Part shown: one piece after another, positions 1 to 8,430 of the stretch | How the letters are laid out: every line of letters starts with the position of its first letter | Position numbering within the stretch: position 1 is the first letter of the stretch | NCBI RefSeq assembly: GCF_017837635.1 | Contig: NZ_JAGJRS010000034.1 | Coordinates: 309,943 to 373,942, forward strand | DNA length: 64,000 nucleotides | DNA from: Frateuria flava | Lineage (GTDB): Bacteria > Pseudomonadota > Gammaproteobacteria > Xanthomonadales > Rhodanobacteraceae | Direction of reading: 5' to 3' | Position numbers and translations under genes: made by a program | Notes under the pieces: model-generated | The model's database searches: none | Seen by the model: the letters and a program-made list of their open reading frames with translations, nothing else | What the model was told of the DNA's origin: nothing

Positions 1-949
1 CGATCCGGATGCGCTTCAGCCCCTCCATGATGTCTCCGCCGCCGTACTCGCCGATGTCGAACCAGTCGCTGGCGCGCGACAGATAGAGGTAGCAATTGGG
101 ATCGAAGCTGCGCACAAAGCGCTGGGCGTGTCCCTGCAAGTAGGACTCCACCTGGAATTCGAAACCGAACGGTTCGTCCTCGCGCTTTTCCGGATCGAGC
201 CGGATGCGGGCGAAGCGGCCGTTCCACTCCATCGCGGAGCGGTAGGTAATCACGCCGAGCTTGCGCGCGATGCTCATGCCCATCTCCGGATAGCGGTCGC
301 TGTCACCGCCGCGGTCGCTCACCAGATGGATGTCGTAGTCGCCGCCGTTCCATTGCGGGTCGAGGCGGATCGCTTCGCGCTGCAACGAACGGATGGCGAT
401 CGCGAAGGGCTGCGCCTGTGGCGCGGTATCCACGCTAATGTGCGCGCGGACGCTGTCCGGGTGCAGCACCATGTAGGCCAGTGCGCTCATGCCGCCCATC
501 GAGCAGCCGATGAGGCAGGCCAGCCGGTCGATGCCCAGGCCGTGGCGCACCAGCTCGAAGGCGGCGTTGGCGACATCTTCCAGGGCGAGCTCGGGGAACG
601 CCAGGCGGTAAGGCTCGCCAGTGGCAGGATCGATCGAGGCGGGGCAGGTCGAGCCCTTGTCGCTGCCCAGCGAGTTGACGCAGATGACGAACCAGCGGTC
701 GGTGTCGATGGCCTTGCCTGGGCCAAGCATCTCCTCCCACCAGCCGGGGCTCGGGTCCTGCGCGTTGGAGGCCGCATGGGCGCTGGGCGACAGACCGGTG
801 AGGATCAGCACGGCATTGCCGCGGACCGCATCGAGCTGCCCCCAGGTTTCGTACGCCACCCGCGCCCCATGCAACTGTCCACCGCGCTTCATCGCGAACG
901 GCGAGGGCAGGGCGTGATAGCGGCGGGCGTCGGGAGCCGGCGTGGTCAT
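1..949 (-). CDS. metX: MetX-type homoserine/serine O-acyltransferase (3' end outside window)
   Basis: Alpha/beta-hydrolase acyltransferase that acylates homoserine (methionine route) or, in some Xanthomonadales homologues, serine with succinyl-CoA (cysteine route). The first 316 codons are in the window and the C-terminus lies beyond base 1. Visible are the nucleophile elbow GCSMGGM, a WWEEMLGPGKAIDTDR segment and the family block QVESYLQGHAQRFVRSFDPN followed by YLYLSRASDWFDI. The Asp/His part of the triad would be in the missing part. The start ATG (947-949) overlaps the stop of ccmI as ATGA, so it is translationally coupled to the end of the ccm operon. The sequence resembles the Xanthomonas MetX subgroup more than the Haemophilus type, so substrate and acyl donor are not settled. 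Confidence 0.88.
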   Translation of the reverse strand, partial: MTTPAPDARRYHALPSPFAMKRGGQLHGARVAYETWGQLDAVRGNAVLILTGLSPSAHAASNAQDPSPGWWEEMLGPGKAIDTDRWFVICVNSLGSDKGSTCPASIDPATGEPYRLAFPELALEDVANAAFELVRHGLGIDRLACLIGCSMGGMSALAYMVLHPDSVRAHISVDTAPQAQPFAIAIRSLQREAIRLDPQWNGGDYDIHLVSDRGGDSDRYPEMGMSIARKLGVITYRSAMEWNGRFARIRLDPEKREDEPFGFEFQVESYLQGHAQRFVRSFDPNCYLYLSRASDWFDIGEYGGGDIMEGLKRIRI

Positions 950-1980
950 GGGTGGACCTTGTCGATGACGATCCGCACCGGGTCGGCCTGGTCCACCGGC
1001 ACCACGCCGGCATCACCCTCCAGGTCGCCGCTCTGGGCGACGGCCTGACCGCTCGTGCTGACCCGCGCGCCGACGAACACCTTATCCGCCGAGGAGAGCT
1101 TCAACTGCGGGGCCATTGCCATGGCGTCGGTCAAGGTGACAGTGGCCGGCAGCTGCGAGGCATCCAACCGCGCCACGGCCAGCGGCATCGGTGGCCCCTG
1201 TTCCGCGCGTGCGTAGACAAACAGGGCAGCACCGGGCTTGAGCCGGTCTCGCAACGCGGGAGCAAGCCGGACCTGCACCACGAGATGCGGGCCTTCGGCG
1301 CTGGCGGCGGAGCCCGGCTTGCCACCGGCACGCGCCTCGGCTACGGCGATCTGTTCGGTGACCGCCTTGGCCACGTTGGAACCGGGCTCAAGCAGCGGTT
1401 GCAGACGGCGCCAGGTGGCGGCCGACGCGGCGTAGTCCCCGTGCTGGAACTGGCTGATGCCGAGCAACCACAGGCCGCGCTGGTTGGCCGGATCCGCCTG
1501 TACGGCTTGCTTGAGCAGGTCGAGGGCGCGGCCTTCGATCCTGTGGTCGTCGCGAACCATGGAGTCGGCCTCGGCCCAGCCCACCATCGCCGTCCCGTTC
1601 TTCGGGTCGAGCCGGAGCGCTTGGTCGTAGGCATCGCGCGCCTGCCCGTTCTGGTGGAGCGCAGCCTCGGTCTGCGCCAGCAACATCCAGCCCTGCAGGT
1701 CGTCCGGCTGCTGCCTGAGGTGATCGCGCAGCTCGGCGACGGCCTGGTCGATGTCCATCGATGGCTGTGCCGCCACACCCTCCAGCGCCACCGGCGTGCC
1801 GACCAGCAGGTACAACCCGCCAGCTGCCAGCGGCACCACGAAGGCCATGGCCAGCACGAGTGCAAAAAGGCTGCCCGGTCGACCCTGGCGGCGGTCGTGC
1901 CGCACCAGTGGCCAGAGCAGCAGCGCGAGCGCCGCCGCGATCATCACGGCAGCGATCAGGTAGAACGCGAGCTTCACCAA
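946..1980 (-). CDS. ccmI: Cytochrome c maturation protein CcmI (CycH)
   Basis: Membrane-anchored apocytochrome c chaperone that hands the CXXCH peptide to the CcmF/H haem-ligation complex. The 344-residue protein starts with a hydrophobic helix (about residues 4-24), then a basic loop, a second hydrophobic segment (about 39-62), and tetratricopeptide repeats around residues 90-210 (DLQGWMLLAQTEAALHQNGQ and GLWLLGISQFQHGDYAASAA are typical). A beta-rich periplasmic C-terminal domain follows. It is the last ccm gene. It overlaps ccmH upstream by 7 bases and metX downstream by 4 bases. Length and order match CcmI of gammaproteobacteria. Confidence 0.93.
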   Translation of the reverse strand: MVKLAFYLIAAVMIAAALALLLWPLVRHDRRQGRPGSLFALVLAMAFVVPLAAGGLYLLVGTPVALEGVAAQPSMDIDQAVAELRDHLRQQPDDLQGWMLLAQTEAALHQNGQARDAYDQALRLDPKNGTAMVGWAEADSMVRDDHRIEGRALDLLKQAVQADPANQRGLWLLGISQFQHGDYAASAATWRRLQPLLEPGSNVAKAVTEQIAVAEARAGGKPGSAASAEGPHLVVQVRLAPALRDRLKPGAALFVYARAEQGPPMPLAVARLDASQLPATVTLTDAMAMAPQLKLSSADKVFVGARVSTSGQAVAQSGDLEGDAGVVPVDQADPVRIVIDKVHP

Positions 1981-2495
1981 TCGTCCCCTTGTTCGATCGT
2001 GGCGTTGTCGACCAGCCGGCTGTCGATGCGCGCCGCGCGACTACGCTTGCGGATGGTCGCCAGCACCAGAGCGGCGCCCATCAGCAGGAACAGCGCCGGG
2101 CCGAACCACAGCAGCCAGGTTGCGGGCTTGACCGGCGGGTCGTACAGCACGAAGTCGGAATAGCGGTCCACCAGGTACTGCTTGATCTGGTCGTCCGTCT
2201 TGCCCTGCTGCATCAACCCGAACACTTCGTGGCGCAGGTCGCGCGCCAGATCGGCGTTGGAATCGGCCAGGTTCTCGTTCTGGCACACCAGGCAACGCAA
2301 CTGGCGGGTCAGGTTCTGGAAACGGACTTCCTGGGCGTGGTCCTTGAACGGCAGCGGGTCGATGGCCTGGGCGTTGGCCGCGCCTGAGAAGGCCAGGAAC
2401 AACGCGAAGAGCATCTGCAGGAGCGCCCTTGGGCGCGACCCGGATGCCGCATGGTCGCGCCCAAGGGCGCTCCTGCAGGGGACGCCGTGGTTCAT
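1974..2495 (-). CDS. ccmH: Cytochrome c maturation protein CcmH (CycL)
   Basis: Periplasmic, membrane-anchored thiol oxidoreductase that keeps apocytochrome c cysteines reduced for haem attachment. The redox motif LRCLVCQN has Cys68 and Cys71 (numbering from the 2495 start), and a C-terminal transmembrane helix follows the conserved DRYSDFVLYDPP block. The ATG at 2493-2495 overlaps the ccmG stop (ATGA). The signal peptide proper, however, begins at the internal Met28 (2412-2414, MLFALFLAFSGAANA). The 27 residues before it are translated from a 26-bp perfect inverted repeat (REP pair, 2415-2478). Either the signal peptide carries an odd basic extension or translation starts at 2414. Confidence 0.93.
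   Translation of the reverse strand: MNHGVPCRSALGRDHAASGSRPRALLQMLFALFLAFSGAANAQAIDPLPFKDHAQEVRFQNLTRQLRCLVCQNENLADSNADLARDLRHEVFGLMQQGKTDDQIKQYLVDRYSDFVLYDPPVKPATWLLWFGPALFLLMGAALVLATIRKRSRAARIDSRLVDNATIEQGDDW
2415..2478. repeat. REP-like inverted pair (REPIN-type hairpin) inside the 5' end of ccmH
   Basis: Bases 2415-2440 and 2453-2478 are perfect 26-nt reverse complements around a 12-nt loop. The unit begins CTGCAGGAGCGCCC and ends GGGCGCGACC. Single related units occur at 37078-37103 and 41951-41976. The arrangement of two facing units is that of a REPIN. It is in frame with ccmH and lies between its coupled start and its signal peptide. Confidence 0.85.
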
Positions 2496-3034
2496 GGCGC
2501 CTCCTGCTTGAGCTGCGCGATCAGCGGCTTGAGCTCGCGCTCAATCACTTCGGGCGTGAATGGCCCGATGTGCTTGTAGCGGATCGTGCCTTTGGCATCG
2601 ATCAGGAAGCTTTCCGGGGCGCCGTAGACGCCGAAGTCGATCGCCGTCCGGCCCGGCTGGTCGGCAATCACCATGTCGTAGGGATTCCCATGTCGAGCTA
2701 GCCAGGCCTTGGCATCCTCGGGGGCGTCCTTGTAGTCGTAGCCGACCAGCGGAACGCCGAGCGTACGCCCCTCGGCCATCAGCACCGGGTGCTCCTCGCC
2801 ACAGGCGATGCACCAGCTGGCGAATACGTTGACAAGATAGGGCTTGCCCAGCATCGAGGTCTTGCTGACCGTCTTGCCGGGATCGTCCAGCAGCGGCAGC
2901 GAGAACTCCGGCGCGGGCTTGCCGATCAGCGGCGAGGGCACTTCGCGCGGGTCGTGCCGGGTGTTCCACCAGATGCCGAAGCCGAACAGGCCCACCAGCA
3001 GGAGGAAGCCGATCAATGGCAGCGAACGGCTCAT
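2492..3034 (-). CDS. ccmG: Thiol:disulfide interchange protein CcmG/DsbE
   Basis: Periplasmic thioredoxin-fold reductase of the cytochrome c maturation pathway, which reduces apocytochrome or CcmH. The 180-residue protein has one N-terminal anchor helix (about residues 5-23) and a thioredoxin active site WCIAC (Trp74, Cys75, Cys78). The family more often has WCPTC or WCVSC. The cis-proline region YGAPESFLID is conserved. Its start overlaps the ccmF stop and its stop overlaps the ccmH start, both as ATGA, so translation is tightly coupled in the operon. Confidence 0.95.
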   Translation of the reverse strand: MSRSLPLIGFLLLVGLFGFGIWWNTRHDPREVPSPLIGKPAPEFSLPLLDDPGKTVSKTSMLGKPYLVNVFASWCIACGEEHPVLMAEGRTLGVPLVGYDYKDAPEDAKAWLARHGNPYDMVIADQPGRTAIDFGVYGAPESFLIDAKGTIRYKHIGPFTPEVIERELKPLIAQLKQEAP

Positions 3035-5007
3035 GCGCGCGATTCCTTCGCGGGTAACACCGGCTCGGCCGCGACCTTGGCGGCCGCTCGCCTGGCCCGG
3101 AAGCGTTTGTCCGCACCGGCCACGAAACCGCCCAGCATCATGAACAGGCCGCCGGCCCAGATCCAGCGCACAAACGGCTTGGCGTAGAGGCGCAGCGCCC
3201 AGGCGCCTTCGAGCTTGTTCGGATCCATCGGCTCGCCCAGCGCGACGTAGAGATCACGGGTGACGCCGGGATCGATCGCCGATTCGGTCTGCACCTGGCC
3301 GCGCGGGTAGGTGCGCTTCTGCGGGTGCATCACGTCGATCGTCTTGCCGTCCCGCAGCACGGTCACCGTGCCCTGTTCGGCATGCCAGTTAGGCCCGCGG
3401 GTGGCGTGCACGCCGTCGAAACGGAAGGTGTAGGCGCCCACGGTCTGCGTGTCGCCCGGTGCCATGCGCACGTCGCGCGTGACGCTCAGCGACTCGGACA
3501 GCAGCACGCCTACCAGGAACACACCGACGCCGAAGTGCGCCAGCAACATGCCGGCCATTTCGGCTGGGTAGCGCCGCCCACGCGGCATCTCGCGCCAGCG
3601 CTTGTAGACGTACAGCAGTGTGCCGACGCCGCACCAAACCGCGGCCGCCACGCCGGCGATCGCTTTGGCCTGGCCGTCCACGAAGAACGCGGCGACGATG
3701 GCGCAGGCCACCGCGGCAATAGTCACCCGCAACAACACGCTCTTGAGTGGAGCGGCCTCGCTCTTGCCCCAGCGCAGAAACGGCCCGAACGGCAGCAGCA
3801 GGACCACCGGCAGCATCAGCAGCGGAAACAGGAAGCCGAAATAGGGTGGGCCGACCGAGATCTTGCCAAGGTGCAACGCGTCGCCGATCAGCGGAAACAG
3901 CGTGCCCAGAAGCACCATGGCCGCGGCCACCGTGAACATCAGGTTGGCGATGACGATCACCGTCTCGCGCGAAAGCGGTGCGAACGCCTTGCCGCCGGCC
4001 ACCTTGGGCGCCCGCAGCGCGTACAACAGCAGCGAACCACCGATCACGATCGCCAGGAAGGCCAGGATGTACAGGCCGCGGCGCGGATCGGAGGCGAACG
4101 CATGCACGCTGGTCAACACGCCCGAGCGCACCAGGAACGTGCCCAGCAACGAGAGCGAGAAGGCGAAGATCGAGAGCAGGATGGTCCAGGCGCGCAACGA
4201 ACCGCGCTTCTCCGTGACCGCCTGCGCGTGGATCAGCGCCACGCCCACCAGCCATGGCATGAAGCTGGCGTTCTCCACCGGATCCCAGAACCACCAGCCG
4301 CCCCAGCCCAGCTCCGCGTAGGCCCACCAGCTGCCCGCGACGATGCCACAGGTGAGGAAGCCCCAGGCGGCATTGGTCCACGGCCGCGCCCAGCGCACCC
4401 AGCCCTGTTCCAGCGCGCCACCGAGCAGCGCGGCGATGGAGAACGCAAAGGCGACCGAGAAGCCCACGTAGCCCATGTAGAGCACCGGTGGGTGGAAGGT
4501 CATGCCCGGATCCTGCAGCACCGGGTTCAGGTCGCCGCCGTCCGGCGGCATTGGCAACAGGCGCGCGAACGGATTGGAGGTGAAAACGATGAATGCCAGG
4601 AAGCCGACCGCCACGATGCCCAGCACGCCCAGCACGCGGGCAAGGAATTCTTCGGGAAGTTGGCGGCTGAAGGCGGCCAGCGCCACCGTCCAGACGTTGA
4701 GGATCATCACCCACAGCAGCATGGAGCCCTCGTGCGCGCCCCACACGGCGGCGATGCGGTAGTACCAGGGCAGCGCGAGGTTCGAGTTGTCGGCGACGTA
4801 CTGCACCGAGAAGTCGAAGGTCAGGAAGGCCCACACCAGCAGGCCGAATGCCAACGCCACAAACACGGCCTGGCCGGCGGCGGCGGGACGCGCTACAGCC
4901 ATCAGCGCGCGGTTGCCGCGCCAGGCGCCGATCAACGGCAGCACGCCCTGCGCCAGGGCGAGCAGCATGGCGAGGATGAGGGCGAGCTGGCCGAGTTCGG
5001 GCGTCAT
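3031..5007 (-). CDS. ccmF: Cytochrome c haem lyase subunit CcmF
   Basis: Integral membrane core of the haem ligation complex that attaches haem b to apocytochrome c. The 658-residue protein is predicted to have about 15 membrane helices. The WGAHEGS motif (89-95) and the tryptophan-rich WWD domain with [17 protein letters not shown] (about 236-252) are present. Conserved histidines flank these regions. It has the usual family length and no lesions. It overlaps ccmE and ccmG by four bases on either side (ATGA), consistent with one polycistronic message from ccmA to metX. Confidence 0.97.
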   Translation of the reverse strand: MTPELGQLALILAMLLALAQGVLPLIGAWRGNRALMAVARPAAAGQAVFVALAFGLLVWAFLTFDFSVQYVADNSNLALPWYYRIAAVWGAHEGSMLLWVMILNVWTVALAAFSRQLPEEFLARVLGVLGIVAVGFLAFIVFTSNPFARLLPMPPDGGDLNPVLQDPGMTFHPPVLYMGYVGFSVAFAFSIAALLGGALEQGWVRWARPWTNAAWGFLTCGIVAGSWWAYAELGWGGWWFWDPVENASFMPWLVGVALIHAQAVTEKRGSLRAWTILLSIFAFSLSLLGTFLVRSGVLTSVHAFASDPRRGLYILAFLAIVIGGSLLLYALRAPKVAGGKAFAPLSRETVIVIANLMFTVAAAMVLLGTLFPLIGDALHLGKISVGPPYFGFLFPLLMLPVVLLLPFGPFLRWGKSEAAPLKSVLLRVTIAAVACAIVAAFFVDGQAKAIAGVAAAVWCGVGTLLYVYKRWREMPRGRRYPAEMAGMLLAHFGVGVFLVGVLLSESLSVTRDVRMAPGDTQTVGAYTFRFDGVHATRGPNWHAEQGTVTVLRDGKTIDVMHPQKRTYPRGQVQTESAIDPGVTRDLYVALGEPMDPNKLEGAWALRLYAKPFVRWIWAGGLFMMLGGFVAGADKRFRARRAAAKVAAEPVLPAKESRA

Positions 5008-5462
5008 TGGGGGGCCTCGTTGGCGGCCACGGCCTTGCCGTGGTGCGCCTTTTCCATGGCGTCCTTCAGTTCCTTCGGCATGTAGGTTTCGTCGTGCTTG
5101 GCGAGCACTTCGGTCGCGACGAAATGATCGCCAGCCATGTGTCCCGTGGCGATCACCGACTGGTTGTCGCGGAAGAGGTCGGGAAGAATGCCGGTGTACT
5201 CCACCGGCAAGGCGCCATCGGCGTCGACGACGGTGAAACCGACCTTCAGCGAATCGCCGGAGCGCTCGATCGAGCCGCCCTTGACCATGCCTCCCAGACG
5301 GAAGGTCTTGTACGCCTCGGCCTGGCCGGCGCGCACCTGGCTCGGGGTGAACAGGTAGTTCATGTTCTGCTGCAGGGCGAACACGGTCAGGCCCACCGCC
5401 ACCACCGCGGCGGCGAGCACGAGGAGGACGATGATCATGCGGCGTTTGCGGGTCGGGTTCAT
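5004..5462 (-). CDS. ccmE: Haem chaperone CcmE
   Basis: Periplasmic haem chaperone that receives haem covalently from CcmC and delivers it to CcmF. The 152-residue protein has an N-terminal anchor (about 8-30) and an OB-fold. The haem-binding histidine is His123 in [10 protein letters not shown], the canonical HDEXY motif. The ATG at 5460-5462 overlaps the ccmD stop. The flexible C-terminal tail ([15 protein letters not shown]) is typical of the family. Confidence 0.97.
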   Translation of the reverse strand: MNPTRKRRMIIVLLVLAAAVVAVGLTVFALQQNMNYLFTPSQVRAGQAEAYKTFRLGGMVKGGSIERSGDSLKVGFTVVDADGALPVEYTGILPDLFRDNQSVIATGHMAGDHFVATEVLAKHDETYMPKELKDAMEKAHHGKAVAANEAPQ

Positions 5463-5653
5463 GGATTCACGGCAGGCGAGGCGGTGCGTTGCTGGCGCGC
5501 CGTTTGACGTGCCAGCCGCGCGCGAAGTTCACGCAGGTTGCGGCGGCGGCGCAGCATCGGGGAAATGAAATCGGCGAGCAGCACGAGGAAGAAGACGGCA
5601 TAGGCCGGCCATACATAGGCGGCATAACCGCCCATGGCGAGGAACTGGCTCAT
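5459..5653 (-). CDS. ccmD: Haem exporter accessory protein CcmD
   Basis: Small 64-residue single-pass membrane protein needed to release holo-CcmE from the CcmABC complex. It has one hydrophobic helix (about residues 8-27, [22 protein letters not shown]) followed by a strongly basic cytoplasmic tail ([16 protein letters not shown]), the standard CcmD layout. Start ATG 5651-5653 overlaps the ccmC stop, and its stop overlaps the ccmE start. It is easily missed because the same frame stays open far upstream into ccmC. Confidence 0.93.
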   Translation of the reverse strand: MSQFLAMGGYAAYVWPAYAVFFLVLLADFISPMLRRRRNLRELRARLARQTARQQRTASPAVNP

Positions 5654-6420
5654 GCCTGTTCTCCCGTGGCCTGCTCGCCGGTGGCGATCCTGCGCACCCA
5701 GTCCTTGCCACCTTCCAGCTCCAGCAGGTCGGCGCGCACGCGGCCGAACAGGCTGGCGACGTAGTACAGCTTGGTCGCAACCATCATCGTCAGCAGCGGC
5801 CACAGCATGTCCATGCTGATCTTGGAGGGACCCAGGATGCGCACGGTCGAACCCTGGTGCAGCGTGTTCCACCAGTTCACCGAGAAGTGCACGATCGGCA
5901 CGTTGATGATGCCGATGATGGCAAGGAAGGCTGCCGCGCGGGCGCCCTGGCGGCGATCCTCGAAGGCGTGGTACAGCCCGATCACGCCCAGGTACAGGAA
6001 CAACAGCACCAACTCGGAGGTCAGCCGGGCGTCCCAGGTCCACCAGGTGCCCCACATCGGCTTGCCCCAGAGCGAGCCGGTCACCAGGGTGATGAAGGTG
6101 AAGGCCGCGCCGATCGGTGCCGATTCCATCGCCACCGCCTCGGCCAGCTTGATGCGCCACACCAGGGCGATGAATGAGGCCACCGCCATCACGCCATAGA
6201 TGAACAGCCCCATCCAGGCACTGGGGACATGGATGAAGATGATCCGGTAGGCGTCGCCCTGCTGGTAGTCGGCCGGGGCCAGTACCAGCCCGCCGTACAG
6301 GCCAATCGCGCCTGCAATCAGCGCCAGGGCGAGGAACCACGGCCGCAACGTGCCGGCGAAGCGGTAGAAGATCGGCGGCGAGCCGAGCTTGTGCAGCCAG
6401 AGGGGAATCCACTTGGACAT
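5650..6420 (-). CDS. ccmC: Haem transporter/haem handling protein CcmC
   Basis: Six-helix membrane protein that presents haem to CcmE. The start at ATG 6418-6420 (MSKWIPLW) gives 256 residues, the usual length. An open extension further upstream lacks resemblance to the family. The WWD motif WGTWWTWD is at 123-130, and the two axial haem ligands expected for CcmC are His64 (FIHVPSAW) and His188 (NWWNTLHQG). The C-terminus carries a short near-repeat, GEQATGEQA. It is coupled to ccmD by ATGA overlap and lies 4 bases after ccmB. Confidence 0.96.
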   Translation of the reverse strand: MSKWIPLWLHKLGSPPIFYRFAGTLRPWFLALALIAGAIGLYGGLVLAPADYQQGDAYRIIFIHVPSAWMGLFIYGVMAVASFIALVWRIKLAEAVAMESAPIGAAFTFITLVTGSLWGKPMWGTWWTWDARLTSELVLLFLYLGVIGLYHAFEDRRQGARAAAFLAIIGIINVPIVHFSVNWWNTLHQGSTVRILGPSKISMDMLWPLLTMMVATKLYYVASLFGRVRADLLELEGGKDWVRRIATGEQATGEQA

Positions 6421-6424
6421 GGTC

Positions 6425-7111
6425 TTATGCGTCCAAAGCAATGCGAAGGGCGGCGGCGCAGGCGAGCGGTGCAAGCACCAGGGCCAGGACGAGCGCCGCG
6501 CCGAGCCAGGCGATCGGGGCGACCCACGGTAACCCCTGTTGGGCGGCCGCGACCGCACCTGCGGCAAAGATGACCACCGGCACGCAAAGCGGCAGCAGCA
6601 TCAGAGCGAGCAGCATACCAGAGCGCCGCGTCCCGGCCGTCAGCGCGACCAGCACGGCGCCCAGCAGGCTGAGCATCGGCGTGGCCAGCAGCAAGGCCAG
6701 CATGAGCACGCCCATCACCTGCACGGGCAGATGCAGCATGCCGGCCAGCAGGGGGGCGATCACGATCAGCGGCAAAGCGGTGGTGAACCAGTGCGCGAGG
6801 ATCTTCATGCCCAGCATCAGCGCCAGCGGCTGCGGAGCGAGCACCAGCTGTTCCAGCGAACCGTCCTCGATATCGCTTCGAAACATGGCATCGAGCGCCA
6901 GCAGCATGGCCAGCAATACCGTGACCAATACGACGCCGCCGGCGATGCGTTGCAGCAACGCGTCCTCCGGCCCCAGCGCGAATGGGAACAGCGTGGCGAC
7001 GATCAACGCATAAAGCACCGGCATGGCGATGTCGCCTCGGCGACGCCAGGCAAGCGTGAGGTCGCGCCGCAGTACGGCCGCGCAGGCCCGGGAGACCGAT
7101 GCCTGACTCAT
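6425..7111 (-). CDS. ccmB: Haem exporter permease subunit CcmB
   Basis: Membrane subunit of the CcmABC ABC complex, which powers release of haem-loaded CcmE. The 228-residue protein has about six helices. Family landmarks are LRRDLTLAWRRRGD at the N-terminus and FRSDIEDGSLEQLVLAPQPL before helix 3. It ends 4 bases before ccmC. It is separated from ccmA by an unusual 108-bp gap rich in C and G runs, whereas the rest of the operon is overlapping. Confidence 0.95.
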   Translation of the reverse strand: MSQASVSRACAAVLRRDLTLAWRRRGDIAMPVLYALIVATLFPFALGPEDALLQRIAGGVVLVTVLLAMLLALDAMFRSDIEDGSLEQLVLAPQPLALMLGMKILAHWFTTALPLIVIAPLLAGMLHLPVQVMGVLMLALLLATPMLSLLGAVLVALTAGTRRSGMLLALMLLPLCVPVVIFAAGAVAAAQQGLPWVAPIAWLGAALVLALVLAPLACAAALRIALDA

Positions 7112-7219
7112 GCCGCGAGCTCCGAAGCGCCCTCTGCCCCGGCGCAGCCTGGGGGGAGGGTCGGGGAAAGGGGGATGCCTTTGCTCTCGAGCCCCCGGCT
7201 GGAACAGTGGCGGATGAAC
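7112..7219. other. 108-bp spacer between ccmA and ccmB with G/C-run repeat remnant
   Basis: This is the only real gap in an otherwise overlapping operon. It contains runs such as GGGGGGAGGG and CCCTCTGCCCC, like the ends of the interspersed elements at 9917-10064 and 58365-58495. It probably is a decayed insertion. No gene, strong promoter or terminator is evident. Confidence 0.5.
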
Positions 7220-7852
7220 TCAATCATGCATGCGGATCCGCTTCGGCTCGCCACCGTGGAAGCTGACCGCCCCATGGCTGGTAACAAGTGCCGCGCCGCG
7301 GCCGGCAACATGCGCCTCGAGCAGTCGATTGACCAGCGCAATGCCCGCACGGTCAAGGTTCGCGTACGGTTCGTCCAGCAGCCACAGCACCGCTGGCAGC
7401 AGCAGCAATCGCGCCAGCGCGGCGCGCTTTTTCTGGCCTGCGGACAGGCGGCGCACCGGTTCGTCCTCATACCCGGCCAGGCCGACCTCGGCCAGCACGG
7501 AGGCCGCGTCGCGTCCGTCACGGGCGCCATGCAGGCCGGCAGCGATGTGCAGGTTCTCGCGCGGACTCATGTCCATCTTCAGGCCAAGCTGGTGGCCAAG
7601 GAACAGCACCTCGCCCGCACAGGCATCGCGATTCCAGGGTTGGCCACGCCATTGCAGCTCGCCCTCGTCGACATGCAGCAGACCGGCCAGCTGGCGGAGC
7701 AGGGTGGTCTTGCCGCTGCCGTTGTCGCCTTCGACCAGCGCCAATTCGCCCGGGTGCAGGGTGAAGTCCAGCGGCCCGAATACCGGCTCGTCGGCTCGCA
7801 GGAAGGATAGGCCCCGTGCTTGCAGCAGCGGGATGGCGTGGGCGGAAGTCAT
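7220..7852 (-). CDS. ccmA: Haem exporter ATP-binding subunit CcmA
   Basis: ATPase of the CcmABC complex, first gene of the ccm operon. With the ATG at 7850-7852 the protein has 210 residues. A TTG six codons upstream is the only alternative. Walker A is GDNGSGKTT (42-50), the signature is LSAGQ (136-140) and Walker B is LWLLDEP (156-162), followed by the H-loop region VTSHGAV. ATP hydrolysis releases holo-CcmE from CcmC/D. The promoter should lie in the 173 bp up to the DUF3293 stop, which also hold G-rich repeat debris. Confidence 0.95.
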   Translation of the reverse strand: MTSAHAIPLLQARGLSFLRADEPVFGPLDFTLHPGELALVEGDNGSGKTTLLRQLAGLLHVDEGELQWRGQPWNRDACAGEVLFLGHQLGLKMDMSPRENLHIAAGLHGARDGRDAASVLAEVGLAGYEDEPVRRLSAGQKKRAALARLLLLPAVLWLLDEPYANLDRAGIALVNRLLEAHVAGRGAALVTSHGAVSFHGGEPKRIRMHD

Positions 7853-8025
7853 CCGGGGAATTGTCCGCAATGCGTGCGCGGCTTGTCCATGCGACCTGGG
7901 AACGCACCTTGGTGGCCTTGCTCAGGGCTCCCATGCGACTCCCGGGCACCTTCCCGGTGGGACAGGCGCGTGCGGGGAAGGGGTGCCGACAGGCGGACGG
8001 GGGAGGTCTTGCGAAGCACCCGCCT

Positions 8026-8430
8026 TCAGCGCAACCGCAATTCCGCCATTCCCGCGCCATGTCCGGACAGCCAGGCGTTCTGCCCGTAGCGGTCACCAAG
8101 CCGCTCCAGCGCGTCAGGGGTGATGCCGACGATCCAGAAACTTGGCTCGCGCCAGCCGTCAGTTCCCTTGCCCAGTGCAGGATGGACATCGAGTGACGCG
8201 TCGGCCCGCAAATCGGCGAGCAACCGCCGCTGGGCTTCACGGTTGATCGCAGGCGGCTGTGGCCTGGAATGCGGGTTCCAGGCGGTGAAAAAGCCCCAGT
8301 CGCGGTTGCCAGCCAGCGGCCGCAGCGCAACCGGCAACGGCTCATGTACGCGAATGATGGCGGCGCCGCCGGACCCCAGCCGCACGCGGTAGGCGCTGCG
8401 GCAGTAGGCCTTCAGCAGCTCCTCATCCAT
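8026..8430 (-). CDS. DUF3293 domain protein
   Basis: A 134-residue cytoplasmic protein matching the DUF3293 family by its block GFFTAWNPHSRPQPPAINREAQRRL, followed by a small alpha/beta C-terminus. The function is unknown. It starts at ATG 8428-8430, 8 bases inside the end of the kynurenine 3-monooxygenase gene, so it is co-translated with it. It has no signal peptide or membrane segment. Homologues occur widely in proteobacteria without a consistent pathway context, so the coupling to kmo is not taken as functional evidence. Confidence 0.8.
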   Translation of the reverse strand: MDEELLKAYCRSAYRVRLGSGGAAIIRVHEPLPVALRPLAGNRDWGFFTAWNPHSRPQPPAINREAQRRLLADLRADASLDVHPALGKGTDGWREPSFWIVGITPDALERLGDRYGQNAWLSGHGAGMAELRLR

